This document shows, in pieces, positions 59,924 to 64,000 of a stretch of DNA of 64,000 bases. The notes beneath the pieces are model-generated. The model had not been told where the DNA came from. It made no database searches and saw nothing but the letters and a program-made list of their open reading frames with translations. Each line of letters begins with the position of its first letter. Positions within the stretch are counted from its first letter, which is position 1. The DNA is from Arachis hypogaea (Eukaryota > Streptophyta > Magnoliopsida > Fabales > Fabaceae). The stretch spans positions 23,874,890 through 23,938,889 of the forward strand of contig NC_092045.1 in NCBI RefSeq assembly GCF_003086295.3, written 5' to 3'. Both the position numbers and the translations under genes were made by a program.

Positions 59924-61447
59924 TGGTGCACGAATTTGTAATCCGTACAACTAACCAGCAAGTGCACTGGGTCATCCAAGTAATACCTTACGTGAGTAAG
60001 GGTCGATCCCACGGAGATTATTGGTTTGAAGCAATCTATGTTTATTTTATTAGTCTTAGTCAGGATGCCAATAAGATTAATTGGATTTAATTGTAAGAAG
60101 TCAAAGTATTTTGGAATAAGGAATTATTACTTTATTAATGAAGAATATGTTGGAGCTTTGGAGATGCTTTGTCCTCTGAATTTCTGTAATGTAATATTCA
60201 ACTCAATTGTTTGTAAAGTTCCATCCATGGCAAGCTGTATGTAGGGTGTCACCATTGTCAGTGGCTACTTCCCATCCTCTCAGTGAAAACGGTCCAGATG
60301 CTCTGTCATAGCACGGCTAATCAGCTGTCGGTTCTCGATCATGTTGGAATAGGATCCATTGATCCTTTTGCGTTTGTCATCACGCCCAGCAATCGCGAGT
60401 TTGAAGCTCGTCACAGCCATTCAATCCTTGAATCCTACTCGGAATACCACAGACAAGGTTTAGACTTTCCGGATCCTCAAGAATGGCCGCCATCAATTCT
60501 AGCTTATACCACGAAGATTCTAATTAAAGAAGCTAAGAGATGCCCATTCAGTCTGATGTAGAACGGAGGTGTTTGTTAGGCACACATTCATGAATTGAGG
60601 AAGGTGATGATTGTCACGGATCATCACCTCCTTCACAATTAAGCGCGAATGAACATCTTAGATAGGAACACGCACACGTTTGAATGAAATAGAAACAATT
60701 GCATTAATTTATTGAGATGCTGCAGAGCTCCTCACCCCCAACGATGGAGTTTAGAGACTCATGCCGTCAAAGTGTATAAAATTCAGATCTGAAAATGTCA
60801 TCCGGTACAAGATAAGTCTCTAAAAGTTGTTTAAATAGTAAACTAGTAACCTAGGTTTACCGAATATGAGTGAACTAAGATAATTGGTGCAGAAATCCAC
60901 TTCTGGGGCCCACTTGGTATGTGCTGGGGCTGAGACTAAAGTTATCCACGAGCTGAGGCTTTTCTTGGAGTTGAACTCCAAGTTATAACGTGTTTTGGGC
61001 GTTCAACTCCGGATCATGACGTGTTTCTGGCGTTTAACTCCAGACAGCAGCATGTACTTGGCGTTCAACACCAAGTTACGTCATCTATCTTCGCGCAAAG
61101 TATGGACTATTATATATTGCTGCAAAGCCCTGGATGTCTACTTTCCAACGCCATTGAGAGCGCGCCAATTGAACTCCTGTAGCTCCAAAAAATCCATTCC
61201 GAGTGCAGGGAGGTCAGGATCCAACAGCATCAGCAGTCCTTTTTCAGCCTAACTCAGATTTTTGCTCAGCTCCCTCAATTTCAGCCAGAAATTACCTGAA
61301 ATCACAGAAAAACACACAAACTCATAGTAAAGTCTAGAAATATGATTTTTTCCTAAAAACTAATGATATTCTACTAAAAACTAATTAAAACATACTAAAA
61401 TCTACATGAAATTACCCCCAAAAAGCGTATAAAATATCCGCTCATCA
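59924..61447 (-). repeat. Element F 5' LTR
   Basis: TGGTGCACGAA to CCGCTCATCA on the plus strand, 1524 bp, as the 3' copy. Palindromes lie at about 60974-61089. It is the promoter-bearing LTR of this minus-strand element. Confidence 0.94.
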
Positions 61448-63968
61448 AGGTTCAACATCATCATCGGGATCATCTGGGACAATCTTGCCATCCTTTACTA
61501 TGTTATCAAGACTAACGAGAGTCAAGTCAGCATCAGGAGCAACAATCCAGAACTGCTCCATCAGGTTCTCAGAGGCGGCAGTTACGCTGCCCACAAGGTG
61601 ACCCTGAAGCTCGGCATAATTAACCCGAGCAGTTTCCAAATCATCCCGGAGATGCATCAACTCCCTATAAGCTGAGACGTAGCTATCCTTGTGCTTCAGT
61701 GCCATGTCCTCAGCCAACTTCAAAGAAGCAGCCAAGGCAATAAAGCTGGCCATCTCACCCTCCAGTTCCTTCTCTACCTTCGCCAACTTCACCTCCAACT
61801 CCTCCTTCAAACCCTTGATCCGATCAAATTCTGATTTGGCCTCTTCCATGAAGGATTTTGTGGCATGAATCGGGATCCCTGAACTATTCGAAAAATAGCC
61901 GCACCCATATGTGCCATTTTCACACTACTTTTGGTGATAAAATCCAAATGCTGAGGAAGAGACACGTCGTCCATGGAGAGCCCACCATAGGGGGCAATTT
62001 GCTGGTCAACAAACTCGATAGCATCAAAATCTGGCGCATCCAGGTTAAAGGGCTCGGATGTTTTTTGCTTTTTTAAAGGAGGAGCACCAGAAGCAATGGC
62101 AGAAGTCTATGGAGGATCGACCTGACAAATCGAGGAGTAGGAATTGCTTTTCTCAGCCTGGGAGAACTCAGCACAGGAGGCTTCACTGGGAGCTGAGAAG
62201 ATCCCTCTCCGGCCACTTTACCCGAGATGTTCAGAGCAGCAGTTGCCTTCTTTGCCCTTTTAAAGGCCTTCATGGAGTCATTGTTCTTTGACATCTCTGC
62301 AAATACAAAATCAGCCACCGTAAAGAGTTACAGTCACAATAAGAGGAAGAAAAAATTAAGAAATAAGTGTAGAAACAAGTCAGACAAGTACCCAAAAATG
62401 GCCCGAACCAAGGACGGGTCATTCAAAAACCTTTTTGTATCAAAATGGGGTGGTGCCCCCCATAGATCCTCAAGAACAGCAACAAAGGCACGCTCAACAT
62501 CATCAAGCATCTCCCAGGTATAGTGAGACACTCTCACATCCCTCTGCCACTCTAGAGGGAAAGAAGGCTCATCATTTTCATCAAGAAAAAAGGGGCGGGC
62601 CCCCTCGACAGCATGAACCTTAAAGAAGTAATTCTTGAAGTCCTTAAAGGACTCATCATACATAGCAAAAACTTTATGGCCCTGGGCAGACCTGAAAGAA
62701 ACCCAGGAAGCTTTCTTTTTTGAAGAACCGCCAGGCTTGGCAGAAACAAACAAATAAAGGAAAAGAGTCTGAGAGGGTGTTACATCTAATTCTTGGCAGA
62801 GAAGCTAAAAAATTTTAATAAAACCCCAGGAATTTAGGTGAAGCTGGGATGGGGCAATATTACACGACCACAACAGGTCGGTCTCAAAAGCAGTAAAAGG
62901 AAAAGTAACGTTCAACTGACTGAAGAAGTATTCATAGGCATAGAAGAAGGGACACTCCCTCTCAATAGAAGTTGGAAAACAAACTCTCTCATCAAAATCA
63001 GGAGCAACAAGCTCGTAATCCTCCTCACGGGCACTGTTACCACAAATCCTATGGCGCTTCCTCAGCTTTGTGCAAAATTCAGCATCCACAACAGAAACAC
63101 ACAACAAAACAAGGGAGTCCAGCCAATCGGACATCCCCTCGGGAACTTTGGAAGACATTTCTATAATGTTATTGCGAGAAGACATGAGGCCAACTAATCC
63201 TACAAGTAAGAAAAAAAGATGGGGTTACTAAAAACATCTCGGACAAGGGAGAAAATAACTCAACACGATCCAGGCGAACACACAGAAAAGGAAAACCCCA
63301 AGACTCAAACCAAAGTCCTAGGGTATCCTTTGGAGGCAATAATAAAGCAAGGTTTCTAGGAAAAATCTCCTTCTCGCATCCCAGCACCTCTCAAAACAAG
63401 AAAAGAAGGCTTCAAATAGCAAGCATTTTCATCAAAGTAAAAAAGTCATCAAAAACATTGCCTTACAGTCTAAACCAGCAAAAACTATCCCCAAACATCA
63501 AGCACGCCAAGCAGAGACCATTAAAGATGCAACCTTTTTCAAGAGCAGACAAAAGAAACCTTTAAATAAAACGAGGAACAGAAACAACAAAGAACATGCA
63601 AAGCCCTAAAAGCATCAAGCAAAAGCAAAAAGGATCATGCAGAAGATGGAAAAACTCCCAGAAAGCACATTTCAACAAATCTAGGGCACAATGGAAATAG
63701 AAAGATCCAAACTTTCTCAAAAAGGGAGGATCAAAATCAAAACCTTATCACAAAGCCAAAAACAAAGAAAAAGCACGAAATGGGACTAACCTGGAGATGA
63801 AAGAAGCTTCGAGAAAGAAAAACAGAGGTGCAGAAATGAAAGTTGCCCCAAAAATCGCCAAGCGACGCCGCAATGCAAAGAAGCAGAAGCACAAGCGAAA
63901 GACAGAGAGCGAAGAGAGCAGAGAAAGAAGTGGCGAAGAGGTTACAAGGAAAGCAAAAGAAGAGAAAC

Positions 63969-64000
63969 TGTTCCGAGGGTTACCTGAAACTGTAGGTTGA
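63969..64000 (-). repeat. End of a second, inverted E-family LTR
   Basis: The last 32 bases are the reverse complement of 42224-42255 with one mismatch. On the minus strand they end CTCGGAACA, and the sequence next to them (GTTTC) is not a primer site. This fits the 3' end of an E-family LTR in reverse orientation, inserted in or beside element E; GAAAC (63964-63968) would be its target duplication. Confidence 0.7.

Larger units (their letters stand above)
49105..61447 (-). mobile_element. Element F: Athila-type Ty3/gypsy retrotransposon
   Basis: Two 1524-bp LTRs and a perfect target duplication AGGTT (49100-49104 and 61448-61452). It is on the minus strand: primer site at 59900, gag-pol at 53900-58918, palindrome array, then a third ORF (51795-52826) and polypurine tract at 50629. 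With 12.3 kb and an extra ORF after pol it fits the Athila group. The LTRs differ at roughly two dozen positions by eye (about 98% identity). The coding region has one stop and two frameshifts in gag-pol plus one stop in the third ORF, so it was probably autonomous until recently and could have served elements like A, B and D. Confidence 0.95.
48929..63199 (-). pseudogene. Element E antisense gene (Transposase_28-like), split by element F
   Basis: On the minus strand, a non-coding first exon (63968-63791) ends CCAG/GTTAGT. A 591-bp intron ends TTGTAG at 63200, and ATG follows at 63185. The coding part has FFSQLNVTFPFTAFETDLL and NIAPSQLHLNSWGF, then KAFKRAKK. These recall Pfam 'putative gypsy type transposon' (PF04195, Transposase_28). 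A second intron (62391-62297, GTAC ... GCAG) is likely. The third exon has a coiled-coil segment (LKEELEVKLAKVEKELE) and continues across the F insertion (61448 to 49104) in the same frame, ending TGA at 48931-48929. One TAG at about 62806 and frameshifts near 62080 and 61860 break it. Extra antisense ORFs of this kind are known in Tat elements; their function is not. Confidence 0.75.
32661..63968 (+). mobile_element. Element E: Tat-lineage Ty3/gypsy retrotransposon
   Basis: The 5' LTR is split by element D (parts 32661-32685 and 41730-42255; 546 bp when the duplicated TTGTC is counted once). A primer site, a gag-pol frame with a second archaeal-type RNase H, a tandem-repeat 3' region and an antisense gene follow. 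The dual RNase H and the antisense ORF between pol and the 3' LTR are features of the Tat/Ogre/Grande branch. F is inserted in the antisense gene. The left boundary is inferred from LTR logic (TGTTC ... GAACA ends); the expected target duplication would be AGGAC (32656-32660). The 3' LTR is not reached, so the end given here is only where visible E sequence stops. Confidence 0.8.
16086..64000 (+). mobile_element. Element A: outermost LTR retrotransposon of the nest
   Basis: The 5' LTR starts TGATGCGTGAGCATATT at 16086 and ends CCGCACCA at 27816, interrupted by element B. A primer site follows at 27823 and a gag-like ORF at 28243-29701, then the start of a second ORF near 30629. Element C enters at 30998, and everything to the window end appears to lie within C, so A's own 3' half is not seen. 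The upstream 5 bases, ATCCT (16081-16085), should recur at A's distant right end. No reverse transcriptase, integrase or protease belongs to the visible part of A, so it looks non-autonomous, though its 3' part is unknown. Confidence 0.75.
30998..64000 (+). mobile_element. Element C: LTR retrotransposon inserted in A, 3' part unseen
   Basis: A complete 5' LTR (30998-32473), a primer site and the first codons of a gag-like ORF (32590) are visible. At 32661 element E interrupts it, and the window ends before E does. Only about 1.66 kb of C is therefore seen. Its LTR ends (TGATAAACCCC ... TTCA) and MNSHP start relate it to B and D. Confidence 0.7.

Noticed and set aside
63969..64000. The 3' LTR of element E
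   Set aside because: The sequence is the reverse complement of the LTR end, whereas E's 3' LTR should begin TGTTCATACC on the plus strand.

Overview
The window is nuclear DNA of a flowering plant, very probably peanut or a wild relative (Arachis). That call rests on my memory of peanut repeats: the LTR ends starting TGGTGCACGAA, the GCGTTnAACGC motif families, and Athila-like elements using the primer site TGGCGCCGTTGCCGGGGA. No host gene can be supported. Almost everything from 6.9 kb to the end is LTR retrotransposon, most of it in a deep nest. Short direct repeats at element ends close most of the boundaries.

Layout. 1-6886: AT-rich intergenic DNA with a 173-bp hAT-type MITE (535-707), the left end of a probable hAT-like element (from 2618) and a 1000-N assembly gap (3657-4656). 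6887-13424: a decayed Ty1/copia element on the minus strand (TSD GAAAT). Its gag zinc knuckle is split by a solo LTR (10537-11932, TSD CTGCT) of the family called A below. 13425-16085: AT-rich intergenic DNA with an old repeat fragment.

16086-64000 is the nest. Element A (from 16086) has its 5' LTR split by element B (16471-26749, TSD CATGC). A's interior is entered by element C (from 30998). C's gag start is entered by element E (from 32661), a Tat-lineage Ty3/gypsy element. E's 5' LTR is split by element D (32686-41729, TSD TTGTC), and D contains a solo LTR of family F (37194-38715). E's antisense 3' gene is split by element F (49105-61447, TSD AGGTT), an Athila-type element on the minus strand. 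The last 32 bases are the end of another E-family LTR in reverse orientation. A, C and E all run past the window.

How the parts relate. F and E carry gag-pol; the sequenced parts of A, B and D do not. A, B and D instead encode a gag-like protein ending in a 154-residue domain, colinear without gaps in all three and unknown to me. About 50 nt after that ORF (42 nt after pol in F) lies a small stem-loop whose stem shows a compensatory base-pair change between families. Each family also carries two clusters of GC-rich palindromes (one in the LTR, one after the first long ORF) and a duplicated polypurine-tract motif near the start or end of a second ORF. That second ORF (intact enough to recognise in B and F) resembles the family named 'putative plant transposon protein'. 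These shared modules suggest non-autonomous elements that borrow the machinery of an Athila-like partner. All coding regions are broken, mostly by changes expected from decay of methylated cytosine.
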